Assembly (NCBI GenBank): GCA_030374805.1
Contig: JARGSG010000059.1
Coordinates: 62,001 to 126,000, forward strand
Direction: 5' to 3'
Source: Gracilaria gracilis
Taxonomy: Eukaryota > Rhodophyta > Florideophyceae > Gracilariales > Gracilariaceae
DNA length: 64,000 bases
Positions 21,000 to 30,590 of this stretch are shown piece by piece (positions within the stretch are counted from its first letter, which is position 1; the number at the start of each line of letters is the position of its first letter). The notes beneath the pieces were generated by a model that searched no databases, was not told the origin of the DNA, and saw only the letters and a program-made list of their open reading frames with translations. The position numbers and the translations under genes were made by a program.

Positions 21000-22600
21000 G
21001 TGTTACGGTGTGGAGGAGGCCGGCAATCGAAATGGTTAATCCGTAAAGTTGCACGCAAACGCGTGCTACTAGTCGAACCTCGAAGGTACGTAATGAGGGC
21101 GCTTCGGTCCCAAACCGCAAATAGAGATGACTTAAGCCGCGTTCGGTGATGATCAAGATGGTGAACAATTACGCTCCGTATCGGAGAGCGGGCACGAACA
21201 ACGGCGGGGGATGAAAAATCTGCTGAGCCATTGACCAAATTGGTACGACGATGCACCCAACTTGGTGAAACGAACTAGGAGCCACGAGGGAGTGGCTCAG
21301 GGTAGAAAGGGAGTCTGTAGTACAATAAGATCTCAGTGGGTTAGTGCCGCGTGTGCCGACCTGTGCGCCTCGCTGGCTGCCTTTCACCCAATTGGTAATT
21401 TCTAATTTCTAATTTCCAATATAGTTTACCTTAATATTGCTGGCCCATGACAGTAGGTCATGGGCGCAGCCGAGGACGTCATGCTCGCACTGGAGATCGA
21501 CTTCGGTGCACCTTGTATATATTGCGGTGCCCCTCGCCTTCAGTCTCGGGTATTGCCAATTCAGGCACAATTAGGGGAGTAGCTTTACCATCTTGGTCAC
21601 TTGCTACTGTAGGGCACCGCTATTGCGGTACTTTTTCGAATGGCTCGGGTCATATGAGAAATCCCCGTCTCGGGGGAGGTTGTACTTCAGTATGAGTAGC
21701 ATAAGGCCCCTTTACTGGGGGGAATGACCAATAGATTAGTGGACGTCTTGGCCCAGCGAGGCTGGCATAATTGCACACGTGTATGGCACGGCTGCACCAG
21801 TTGGTTAATTTTTGTCCCTATTTTAGTAGTTTTTAGCTAATCTAATACTGGCTCCTTTACAGTGGGCCGGCGCAGCCTCTACTTTAGTGAGTCAGCTCCG
21901 ACCCACTCCGGGAAATAAACCTCGCACGAGCGAGGGCTTGGCTCTGACTCTTTACTTCCTTGGTGGCTGGTGCACTCCTGCTGGAGAGTCGGGAGCTTTT
22001 GAAGTTCAGTTCATCCACCTCGTGGAATTATCAACACTACTGTTCGACCACGTGGGCATGTTTGTTGTGCTCTTGTTTCTTTTTGCCCTGGAAGTGCAGG
22101 TGGCGACTATGCGCTTACCGGTGATACCGTATTGCTCGTTGCGTGTTCTCGCTCCCTCTTGGGCCACCGCTTCTTACTCGAGAGACTCACCCACCACCGC
22201 GGTTCTGCATCCGATCCCCAGTCACCCCCGCCTTTGGCAACTGCCCGATTTCTCGGTTCTTGCACCTGTTCGCCCGTCTAGACGGTGAGACGCAGTCTTA
22301 CAACTGTTTCGTGTGCTCAAAACAGGTGGTTCTGCTCACTGTGTCACCCTCTGTAGATGAAGGCCCCGAACACCTTTTGGTTTACATTTCCACTCGCAGG
22401 GTTCTGCAACAGAGCTCCTTTAATAGTATTCAGGTTTTACGGCGCGTCGACGTCTACTACCGTACACGTTTACTACCGTACACCTACACGGTCTGGACTA
22501 CTTGCCCCGCCGTTTTTCCTTGGGCGATTCAGGTACTCTACTACCATATTGGTTTGTGTGTTTTTCCCATTTAAGTTGAGCCCTCGCGAGCTCTCCCTAC
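21000..22600 (+). repeat. LTR-like sequence of gypsy-4, related to the gypsy-3 3' terminal region
   Basis: From about 21.1 to 22.6 kb the sequence matches, in reverse complement, 57.0-56.35 kb: shared words include GGAGCCACGAGG, ACGACGATGC, ATTTCTAATTTC, TGACAGTAGGTCATGGGC, TACCGTACACCTACACGG and GTTGAGCCCTCGCG. The two copies therefore end together near the last word. The left boundary is not defined. It holds a 16-bp duplication (CTACTACCGTACACGT region near 22458). Confidence 0.6.
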
Positions 22601-25303
22601 CAAAAACACAGACACCTCATTGGTATTTGTACGACGTAATATATTTTTGCACCAGGCTTTATCCAGTCTTATTACCGGAACAGTTTCCTGAAAATTATGA
22701 AGGGAAGCGTCGGATCATACAATTGCTGCGTATTATCTTATCCCAAACCTTTCATGTTTGCTTTTCATATAACTTTTAGCGCAATTGAAGGCTTTACACC
22801 TTACTGTGTTCTCATTTAGAGAGCGTACTTCGACTCGAATTGCAGGAGAGTTGGAATATCTTGCGAAATGCTCCAAAATAGGACGGCGGTGCCACAGAAG
22901 ATTTACAAGGGCAATATCTGGCTCGTATTTAGAGTAAGTTCTCAGCCCGTATGCTGACACATGTTTCTCTCCCTATAGCTTTCTTGAAGAACGGTATATC
23001 AAGAAGAAATATGTCGCACCCAAATTCCCTTTGACGATTGCGGCGATTTACGGAAGTTACTAGCTCAAGCCTCAAAGGGGATAATAGTTCACCCATATGT
23101 AGGGGTTTTATTCGTTTTCCAGGCTTAAGAAGCTCTCTGATGGACTACGCTACCACAAAACTGACGTATGAGCTGTTTTAAAAACAAGTCGAACAAGCTC
23201 GGTTCTTTTATATGGGTATAAAATCTTTTTTCAGCTGAAGTTTAACGACGGGCAATTAACTTCTTTATGATAATTTCGATAGTATAGAACAGTTAAGTAA
23301 ATTTCTTTTTCTTAAATTGGCAGCTGACGTTGCTACAAAAACTTATCGTCATTCTCATCGTCTCAGAAGTTCTTAACGCGGTATTAAAGTTGCCTTCTGC
23401 TGCAGCTTGCGTGAGATTGTCGTCTTCGTCTCTGCCAAATCATATTGACCCACCAAATTCATGTACTTTTTTTTCAAGTTTTGGTATTCAAACCGATATA
23501 TGATTACACGTGGGGTCTATAAAAACTCCGAGAAAGGCACTGGCCGCGTAGTTATGTGGTTTTCATCGCGTTTGCGCTACTTTTGACGTACAAAGCTTTG
23601 AATGGGGTTTACAGCATTGTGAGTTCTTCCAGTGATCGTTGAGAGATTTGGCTATCACAGCAACAAATTCGAAGATGAATAATAAACGGGAGAGCGCAAA
23701 GCTGTTTGAATGCTCGTTGCGCATTTCAATATTGCGCGCGACTAGGACAATTTTTGCCATAGGTTTCAATCCGTAGAAAATCTTTCGACGGCCAATTGTA
23801 TATTTGTTTGGGATATACACCCTTTTTAGGGGTCCATAATAAGCTTAATATGCGTAGTTCTTAGAGGCTTAAGGGTTCAGAACGCCAATACGTACCTTCC
23901 GTAAGGAGGGCACAGATTATTTTAATTTGGCGAATATAGTTTTAGGGAACAGATTTCCGGTAATGATGATTCCATTCTTATGTCTACGAACTCAGACAAA
24001 AGCTTTGTAATTGGGAAACCCATTTTGGTAAAAGAAATGGGGCGGGTGATGACAAACCCAGGCGCGAGGGGACACAAACACAAAGCAAAAAGAACACGAC
24101 AGAAAGTGCTCTCGAGTGTACCAGCCCAACACGCTACGTAGCGGTAGTTGGCAAGAGTCCGCAGTATACACACAAAATGTGCAAGGTAGCAACGTCAAAT
24201 CTGAAACTTGTAACAGAAAGAAGCAACAGCACGACCAAAACTCTAGGTCTAGTGCTGGCATAAACTGACACGAAAAGAAAACAGAGAAGCAAAACCTCCC
24301 TCTCGCAGGACCAAACGTAGGTCACCTGCAGGGAACAACACCTTCTAGAAGTGAAGCATAAGACAGATCCAAGCAAGGGGTAGTGCTTTTCAATCCCTGT
24401 CGGAAGAAAACGAGAGACCAAGCCGCCAAGGGGAAAGGAAGAGTTGAAGAAGGGGGGGAAACGACAGAGGGAAGCAAAATAAAGTTTGCTGTCAAGGAAG
24501 GCGGTGGGTCGTTGTCAAAGGGGAAGTGGTCCAGCCAGAGTTTGTCAAGATGCGACTGCTCCGGCCTTTTTATACGCAACTGAATCATCAAAACTACGCT
24601 CTAAACGCATTTCTACTTAAAATGACCAATCCGGTTCTTATTAGTGCAACATATCTTCCGTGTCTGCCACTCACCGTGGAGTCAGTGGCGCCTAAGTAGA
24701 AAGAGAAGGCGACGAGGAACATATAGTGCACTCCCGTGAACAATGCATAGAAAACTAAAATTTCCAGAAAATATCCAAGTAGAGGGACTTGTAGACTGAC
24801 ATATTGCTTCCATTACGTGTACTGCACATGCTGCGCAAAAACTCGTGCCACAAACTCCAAAACCCAGCGGAAGCAACACCGAGCTGGAATGGAGAAACGG
24901 ATACATGTCTTACTTACTCCACGGATAATGCAAACATGAACGATACTTTTATTGGATCCAAATCCGGGGTAAACCTCAGAAAACGACGATGAGTACCATT
25001 TTGGCTGTTTATGTGAGTTCGCGTTTCTTTGAGGTGCAACTGATCATCCAGCAGATGCCCGTATCGTCTCACTGCAAAGTGGTAGATGTACGTTGGAAAT
25101 TCCCCAGTTCCATGATTAGCACATTTGAAATTCTAAAACTGGCGAATTTCCAGAACTGCAAAATTTGAATGTCAAACTAGCACACCACATACGTATTTCC
25201 TCATATCCAACCCAAATATCGAAAAAAATGGAAAAAGTCACCAGATAATCGGTCACCAAAACTAGCATTTTTAAATGTGAAATTCCATTTCCGAGAACAC
25301 AGA
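22601..25303. other. 2.7 kb without recognised features
   Basis: AT-richer DNA than its neighbours. Only short open frames occur (for example 24134-24421 and 24322-24591 on the minus strand) and none shows a motif. No terminal repeats or tandem arrays were noticed. It could be old intergenic DNA or an element too decayed to read. Confidence 0.4.
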
Positions 25304-25441
25304 CGTGCACAGGTTTATATTGAGCTGTCTCCTTGTAGACAATTCCACATCGTTGACTATGCTGTACTTCATTTTCATCATTCTACGCAGCTTCCCCTCT
25401 TCCATTATGTCGGATAGTATCCAATCACTCCAAGTCCCCCT
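25304..25441 (-). repeat. copia-3 3' LTR, truncated
   Basis: Matches 33690-33806 closely (AGACAATTCCACAT, CTCTTCCATTATGTCGGA and GTATCCAAT shared) and adjoins a polypurine tract (AAGAGGGGG on the minus strand, at 25442-25450). Only about 138 bp of a roughly 320-bp LTR remain; the similarity stops at about 25304. Confidence 0.8.
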
Positions 25442-26643
25442 CTTGTTTGTCCAAATTTTCAATTGAACAAACACCAAGAAAGCTCAAGTGTCTTAAAAAG
25501 AAAATGGCTCGAAGGTGTTTCGTCATCAAATCCGCCGGCATTTTATCCGTTGCGAGAGTTTCCACAGTAACTTCATCCTTTTATATTAGTTTCAAAACAA
25601 AGGTTCCACGAATTGCAACATGCTTTGCACCACGAATGCCGGATTCTTCCCATTTAATTAACGTGTGATTGTCTTGATAAAGTAGCATAGGTCCCTCCTT
25701 CTTCACACCAATATCTTCCAACAAATCCTGCATCCATACAATGAACTTGCAGACTTCACTTGCCGCAACAAATTCGGCCTCTGCAGTTGACAGGGAAATC
25801 ACTGGTTGTTTGAGCGATCTCCAAGCTACAGTACAGAATCTAAGCATAATGACGAATTCACTTGTTGATTTGCGACTATCTTGGTCTACTCCCCAGTTGG
25901 CATCTGCGAAAGCTGTTAGCGTTCCACCCCTTCCTGACAGACGTAATCCAAAGTCGGTGGTTCCTCGGAGATAGCGAAGAATTTGCTTCACAGCCTTCAT
26001 ATCGCACTGGCGCGGATCCGAACATCTTCTGGAAAGTAAAGTCACTGCAAAGTTGACGTCTGAGCGACTCCGAGTGGCAAGGAATAGGAGGCATCCAATC
26101 ATTTCTTGATACAACGTTTTGTTGAAAGACTCGTGTTTGCAGAGCCTTCTAACGCAGAGCCCACTTATTGAGATTGCTATTGGATTCGCGTTTCCATTCC
26201 AAACCGTTTGAGAATTTCAACCATGTACTTTTTCTGATGCAGAAATGCACCCTTATTCCTTCTCACGAACGTGACTGCTAAAAATTTCGATAGTGGCTCC
26301 ATACCCTTTGCGCCCAAATTCTGCGATATCTGAATTTTGACAATATTCAACCTGCTCATGTTCGGCGAAATAATAATTATATAACGTCCACATAAATCAT
26401 CAGCCATACGTCGTGCTTTACATACAGGCACTCATCTGACTTCAATGGATGAACCCGAGTGCATGCATTACTTGCTTCTACTTCATGTACCATTGTCGAG
26501 GAGCTTGTTTCAAGCCATAAAGACTTTTCCTCAACTTTAGTACGTCACCTTCGTCACAGAGTTTTAGACCAATTGGAGGTAGCACATAAACAGTTTCATC
26601 AATTTCACCATGTAGAAATGCTGTTTTGATGTCCATTTGATGA
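25428..26643 (-). pseudogene. copia-3 pol, 3' half: RT palm to RNase H and C-terminus
   Basis: In element order: MDIKTAFLHGEIDETVYVLPP, LYGLKQAPRQW, a catalytic block decayed to YVD-V (second Asp lost), ISPNMSRLNIVK, KFLAVTF, LIGCLLFLATRSRSDVNFAV, RYLRGTTDFGLRL, the RNase H motif ADANWGVDQDSRKSTS, STAEAEFVAASE and a C-terminus with KMPADLMTKHL and GVCSIENLDKQEGDLE. Several frameshifts break the frame (near 26430, 26480 and 26150). The 5' half lies at 30591-33410, beyond the hAT insertion. The two halves join within the words QRGYII and HQMDIKTAF. Confidence 0.88.
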
Positions 26644-26651
26644 AATATATA
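26644..26651. repeat. hAT left target-site duplication
   Basis: AATATATA here and ATTATATA at 30583-30590, seven of eight bases equal. Eight bp is the hAT superfamily size. Confidence 0.8.
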
Positions 26652-26736
26652 CAGGCCCGTATCGGTGACTGACTGACTACAGCTTTTTTTATCGTGACTA
26701 TGACTGACTGACTTCGCTTTTTTATCGATAGTCACC

Positions 26737-26748
26737 AAAAGTAGTCGA
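26737..26748. repeat. hAT 5' subterminal motif
   Basis: AAAAGTAGTCGA here is the reverse complement of the TCGACTACTTTT units near the 3' end. An imperfect direct duplication of about 30 bp (TGACTGACTGACT ... TTTTTTATCG) lies just to its left at about 26668-26728. Confidence 0.7.
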
Positions 26749-26961
26749 TACCGTCTCTGATGGCATTTGATAGACATGTACACGTAGTGTGGCTTTTACG
26801 CGCCGTGAGATGATCTTTTGACGTTCTCAAGCAGTTAGACATCGCCGTCGGCCGCACAGAACAGAGCTTCATCTTCCCTGTCGCACTTTGTCCGCCAGCA
26901 TTTCGTCAAACTGATCGTAACCCATATCCTTTTCATCTGTCATTATATAATTTAGGCCAAC

Positions 26962-28065
26962 ATGACGACACAGAATCGTTTGTCTCCGACCAGTGGTGCA
27001 CCTGTGCAAAGCCGAGGCGCAGCCAATGTCCTTGCTCAGCAAGGAACATCTTCCAATCTCGAGCGCAACGCGGAGATGCTCGTGGCGAGACAGAAACAGC
27101 AACAAATGCGTCGCAGAGGTGGACATAAAAACAAAACCAGTCCTTATAAGTCATCTTTATGGAGTACTCGCGCTGCCTGCATTTCCAAAGCAGGATCAAA
27201 GGTCACGTTTCAATGTTTAATCTGTGGCTTTCAAGGCGCGATAAACCAGAACGGGTCCACGTCAAATATTATCAAGCACTACCGTATAAGGCATACTAAT
27301 CTTCACAACAATTTGCAGAGAATGAATCTTTCGCTGTCGCCAGCCAAGGTAATTCAGAGTACAATCCTGCGGGAGAAGAAACGATACGAAAAACAGCAAG
27401 CTACGCGTTCTGTGTCTTGCTTCTTCAAGAAATCTGATACGAATCCTAATTCTACAAGCGAGCTTGGCAACTGCCGAATTCGTTTTGTGGACCCGAAACT
27501 GTTGCAGACAGTCGGCACTGTGCTTTTTGCTTGTGCAAGTGAGTCATCAATTTCCAAGCTGGGATCGCCCATGATTCAAGGCCTCATTGATGTCTGTGGT
27601 GGACGTCTGCATTTTTGCAGCAAGACACCTCTGGACGCTCATATATTAGTAACATACAAGGCTGTTTGCTCCATTCTAAAAGTATCTGTCAAAGAAGTTA
27701 TGACGGGGTGCATTACTGTGGATGGGTGGAGCGCGCCGTTAGGCGCTCCCATAATTGGGATGACATGGCACTTCATTGACAAGTATTGGGTTATGCGATG
27801 TTTGTCGGTATCTACATTGAATATAGGGTGCTCTTCTAAGAATGGGGAACAGCTACGTACTATTACGGAAGAGGTTCTAGACCAAAGCCTAATCTTAGGA
27901 AGCGATGATATTCATTTATTCTCAGCTACCAGCGACAAAGAGGCAGCGACCGCGCTCGCAGTGGATTTGATGACGAATTATGTTGGGTCAGTCAGGTGTG
28001 TAGTTCATACAATTGCACTCGTAGTAAAAGATGTTTCAAGGCCGGAACAGCGTGGCAAAAGATGA
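26962..28065 (+). CDS. hAT transposase, N-terminal part (BED finger and start of catalytic domain)
   Basis: This is the longest open part (367 codons) from the ATG at 26962. A BED-type zinc finger lies at about residues 88-115 (CLICGF ... HYRIRHTN, pattern C-X2-C...H-X4-H). The catalytic region begins with VDVCGGRLHFC-like sequence; VDGWSAPLGAPIIGMTWHFID is the typical first hAT catalytic block, and LRTITEEVLDQ and CVVHTIALVVKD follow. Transposase binds the element ends and catalyses excision and insertion. The frame ends prematurely near KRGKR, before the C-terminal catalytic and dimerisation parts. It may still make a truncated BED-finger protein. Confidence 0.85.
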   Translation: MTTQNRLSPTSGAPVQSRGAANVLAQQGTSSNLERNAEMLVARQKQQQMRRRGGHKNKTSPYKSSLWSTRAACISKAGSKVTFQCLICGFQGAINQNGSTSNIIKHYRIRHTNLHNNLQRMNLSLSPAKVIQSTILREKKRYEKQQATRSVSCFFKKSDTNPNSTSELGNCRIRFVDPKLLQTVGTVLFACASESSISKLGSPMIQGLIDVCGGRLHFCSKTPLDAHILVTYKAVCSILKVSVKEVMTGCITVDGWSAPLGAPIIGMTWHFIDKYWVMRCLSVSTLNIGCSSKNGEQLRTITEEVLDQSLILGSDDIHLFSATSDKEAATALAVDLMTNYVGSVRCVVHTIALVVKDVSRPEQRGKR

Positions 28066-29100
28066 TGGATCATGTTGATAGCCTGACCACTTACTTCAAT
28101 TAACACCCCCAAGGCATCTCAGTTACTCATTCAGAAGCAATTGGATAAAGGAATCACTTGCGATCGCATTCAAAAATTGAAGCGGGACATCCCTACACGA
28201 TGGCACTCTAAACTTCGGGCTATGCTGAATTACTTCACGAGAATGAACAATATTCTCTCCGTTTCTTGGGACTCAATATTGGAAGAGACGTACTTCCGCA
28301 TTTAACTACTGAGCAACAGAATACGCTTGCGGAATATATAATTGTACTGGGTGAGGTGAGGCGTGTAGCCCGACAGCTAGAAGCGGATAAGAAGGTTACG
28401 CTTTCATGAACGCCACGGCTGTTAAGAGAATTGTTTGAGACTCTTAATATTATGACCGGTAGAATTACAGTCTTTGAGCATCAGGAGGAGGGGCGCTTCC
28501 TGGATCTTGATTTCGATAATGATGTCAGATCTTTCTTCAAATTATGCCCTTCCAGTTCGTGTTAGTTCTGCATTAGCAGACAAGGAAAGGGACGAAGCAC
28601 GGAAGACCACACTGCCAGTTTCCCCAGGCCAATGTCCTTGCCTGTTAGTGAATCAGTGACTATCAGGCAAGGACATTGGCCGTCAACTTAGCAGATAGAA
28701 TAAAAGCACGATTAGGTCTACTCTGGCAACCTGTTGATGATTATGCAGCTTCGTGGTGCCCACCTAGTGGCGAAGACAATGAAGAGAGTATAGAGGACGA
28801 GTACGCCTATACTCCACCACCGGCTATAAGAGAGTCTAAAAGGGTGCTGCTTTTTCATATTGCTGCTTTTCTGGACGTCAATGAATGTGGATTTGACTTT
28901 TTAGATGGTAATAAAAGCGACAAGGAAGCATACAGGACAATTATTGGCAGCGCAGTTGTGCGGGAAGCGATAGAATTGGATAACTCTTTAGTGAACCATG
29001 GAGAGGAATTGAAAGTTGTTTTTAGTTTGTTTTACAAGGAAGTATACATAACGTTGCAGAGCAATGGAAGACGACAGCCCGGCAAAGCGTTGAAGTTCTG
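28066..29100 (+). pseudogene. hAT transposase, middle part, frameshifted
   Basis: The expected block DIPTRWHSKLRAMLNYF is readable near 28190-28240, followed by stops. From 28676 a 154-codon frame resumes (LADRIKARLGLLWQP, ESKRVLLFHIAAFLDV). The last residues before the LTR, VLEIVEQW in one frame, are cut by the solo LTR insertion. A perfect inverted repeat at 28627-28681 interrupts the frame. Confidence 0.75.
28627..28681. repeat. Near-perfect hairpin inside the hAT transposase
   Basis: Arms GGCCAATGTCCTTGCCTG (28627-28644) and CAGGCAAGGACATTGGCC (28664-28681) are exact reverse complements. After one mismatch, TAGT/ACTA extends the stem to about 23 bp with a loop of about nine bases. The word CCAATGTCCTTGC also occurs at 27023 in the same gene. 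Confidence 0.85.
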
Positions 29101-29105
29101 GAAAT
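29101..29105. repeat. Left duplication of the solo LTR
   Basis: GAAAT immediately precedes the TGTGG start of the LTR and is repeated after its end at 30099-30103. Confidence 0.85.
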
Positions 29106-30098
29106 TGTGGAGCAATGGCAATCCGATGTCGGCACAATGAAGTTTCTCATAATGGAGCTCTATCCATTGAGCCCTGACGTGTCAGACTATGAATATGGAC
29201 CCCGTTTCGGGTGAAATTGGAAATATTGTTGGGACGTACCTTGTTAGGTGAATCGGGGATAGAACCTATGAAATGGGTGTACAGTAGGGCCTTGTGGCAT
29301 ATTTGTCCAAATATTTGGCGTCACACCCGCTGGGTAGATACTGTGGCACCCTGACACTGGGTTGTCCACGTGTATAGCCCTCGTGGGAGTGCGCAGCCCT
29401 AGATACAGTAGATAGTATATATGCTCGGGCGATCTCGCCCTGGAGCCACTAAGTAAAATCACCTGAGTCGTATCTTCTTCCTGAAGTACGTGGTCTTCAT
29501 CCCGAAGGCTGGGCCATGGTTGCTACTGCCTACGTAGGTTCACGACTCCTCTAAAGAGAGTAACCACGACTGGTCTCGGTACAATCACCCCTCAGGGTCC
29601 CTAAGGAGGTTCTTTACTACCAGTTTCTGGCTTGTTTCACTGATTACCCCAGTATCAGGTTGTATTGTTGTCGTTCACCGAGGTACCGGATTTTTGTTTA
29701 GTTCATCGTTTTCCTGGTGCAGGTCTCGCTTCTGCCTCTGTACAGAGTTATATTTGGACACTCGTATGTGTGTCTCGTTCCGCTGTCGGCCCTGTTCCCG
29801 CCGTTGGCACGGGCCGTAGCTTCGCTCGTGTGGTTCTCCGTAGGAGCATTAAACCGTCTTACGGCACCGTTCGCTCCACTTCTAGACTCGTTCTCTCTTG
29901 ACCCGTCGTCGGTTATTCCTCTCTAGGCCCACGCTCTTCTTCACCTCTGCAGGGTATTCCAGCACCATCTCCGGTTTACACCTGGCTGCCACGCGGCACG
30001 GGCACGGGCAGAGGGCTCTACTTCTGAGTTCTCTTTTTTGTGGGAGCAGGACTCGGACACGCTGGTGGACACGTACCCTCCTTGGGGTTTGCTCTACA
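29106..30098 (+). mobile_element. Solo LTR of the gypsy-1 family
   Basis: It begins TGTGGAGCAATGG and ends GCTCTACA (TG...CA), about 993 bp, with an exact 5-bp duplication on both sides. It is the same sequence, in opposite orientation, as the 3' LTR of gypsy-1 at 38490-39486. A solo LTR forms by recombination between the two LTRs of a full element, so a complete gypsy-1 relative once sat in the hAT. Confidence 0.92.
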
Positions 30099-30103
30099 GA
30101 AAT
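30099..30103. repeat. Right duplication of the solo LTR
   Basis: Second copy of GAAAT. Confidence 0.85.
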
Positions 30104-30423
30104 ATGCGAACGAGCATGCGGGTCTGATCAGCCCTGTGCCGTTTAACAGAATTGCACGAGCAGCACTTTCTGCACAGGCTTCATCTGCACCGGCAGAACG
30201 TCTCTTCAATGACCTTGGAAGCACTGAAGGGCGGAAGAGGCAGTCGCTGCTGTCTGGAACGTTGGAAATGACAGAGATTATAAGAGCCTTTGTGATGTCG
30301 GAAATAGAAACATGGCAGCCTCTTCAGAACAGCGTATTGCATCCCCGCGCTTCGGCCTCTCGTAGAACGGTTTTAAAGGGTGCCCGAAAGATGCTAGAGA
30401 ACTCTCAGCTACCTACGGAATAA
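30104..30423 (+). pseudogene. hAT transposase, C-terminal dimerisation domain
   Basis: This carries the hAT C-terminal signature: YANEHAGLISPVPFNRIARA, then SAQASSAPAERLFNDLG and LSGTLEMTEIIRAFV. The block with SAPAERLF is the most conserved part of hAT transposases and mediates dimerisation. The frame continues from the middle part across the solo LTR. Confidence 0.85.
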
Positions 30424-30461
30424 AGTATCCCCGGAACATAAGACATATGTCTTGTGACTCT

Positions 30462-30522
30462 ATCTCGACTACTTTTGTCTCGACTACTTTTGTCTCGACT
30501 ACCTTTGTCTTGACTACTGGCA
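30462..30522. repeat. hAT 3' subterminal tandem repeat
   Basis: Four copies of a 15-bp unit close to TCTCGACTACTTTTG. The core TCGACTACTTTT (30465-30476 and 30480-30491 exact, 30495-30506 with one change) is the inverse of the motif at 26737-26748, as expected for transposase-binding sites placed in mirror image. Confidence 0.75.
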
Positions 30523-30582
30523 AAACTGCGTGACTGTATGACTCCGAACTACAAGAAAATTGTAGTCACAAATACGCCCCTG

Positions 30583-30590
30583 ATTATATA
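30583..30590. repeat. hAT right target-site duplication
   Basis: ATTATATA, partner of AATATATA at 26644-26651. Confidence 0.8.

Larger units (their letters stand above)
26652..30582 (+). mobile_element. hAT DNA transposon inserted in copia-3
   Basis: The ends are CAGGCCCGTATCGGTGAC (left) and the reverse complement of CAGGGGCGTATTTGTGAC (right): 14 of 18 positions match, and both begin CAGG as in hAT elements. An 8-bp duplication flanks them. Removing the solo LTR leaves about 2.9 kb, the size of an autonomous hAT. It encodes a BED-finger transposase on the plus strand and carries subterminal repeats at both ends. Several lesions show it is inactive. Confidence 0.92.

Noticed and set aside
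22601-25303. A host gene in the featureless stretch
   Set aside because: No open frame above about 95 codons and no recognisable motif on either strand.
30462-30522. Short tandem repeat resembling a tiny CRISPR-like array
   Set aside because: No spacers and no Cas genes; it is the hAT subterminal repeat in a eukaryotic setting.
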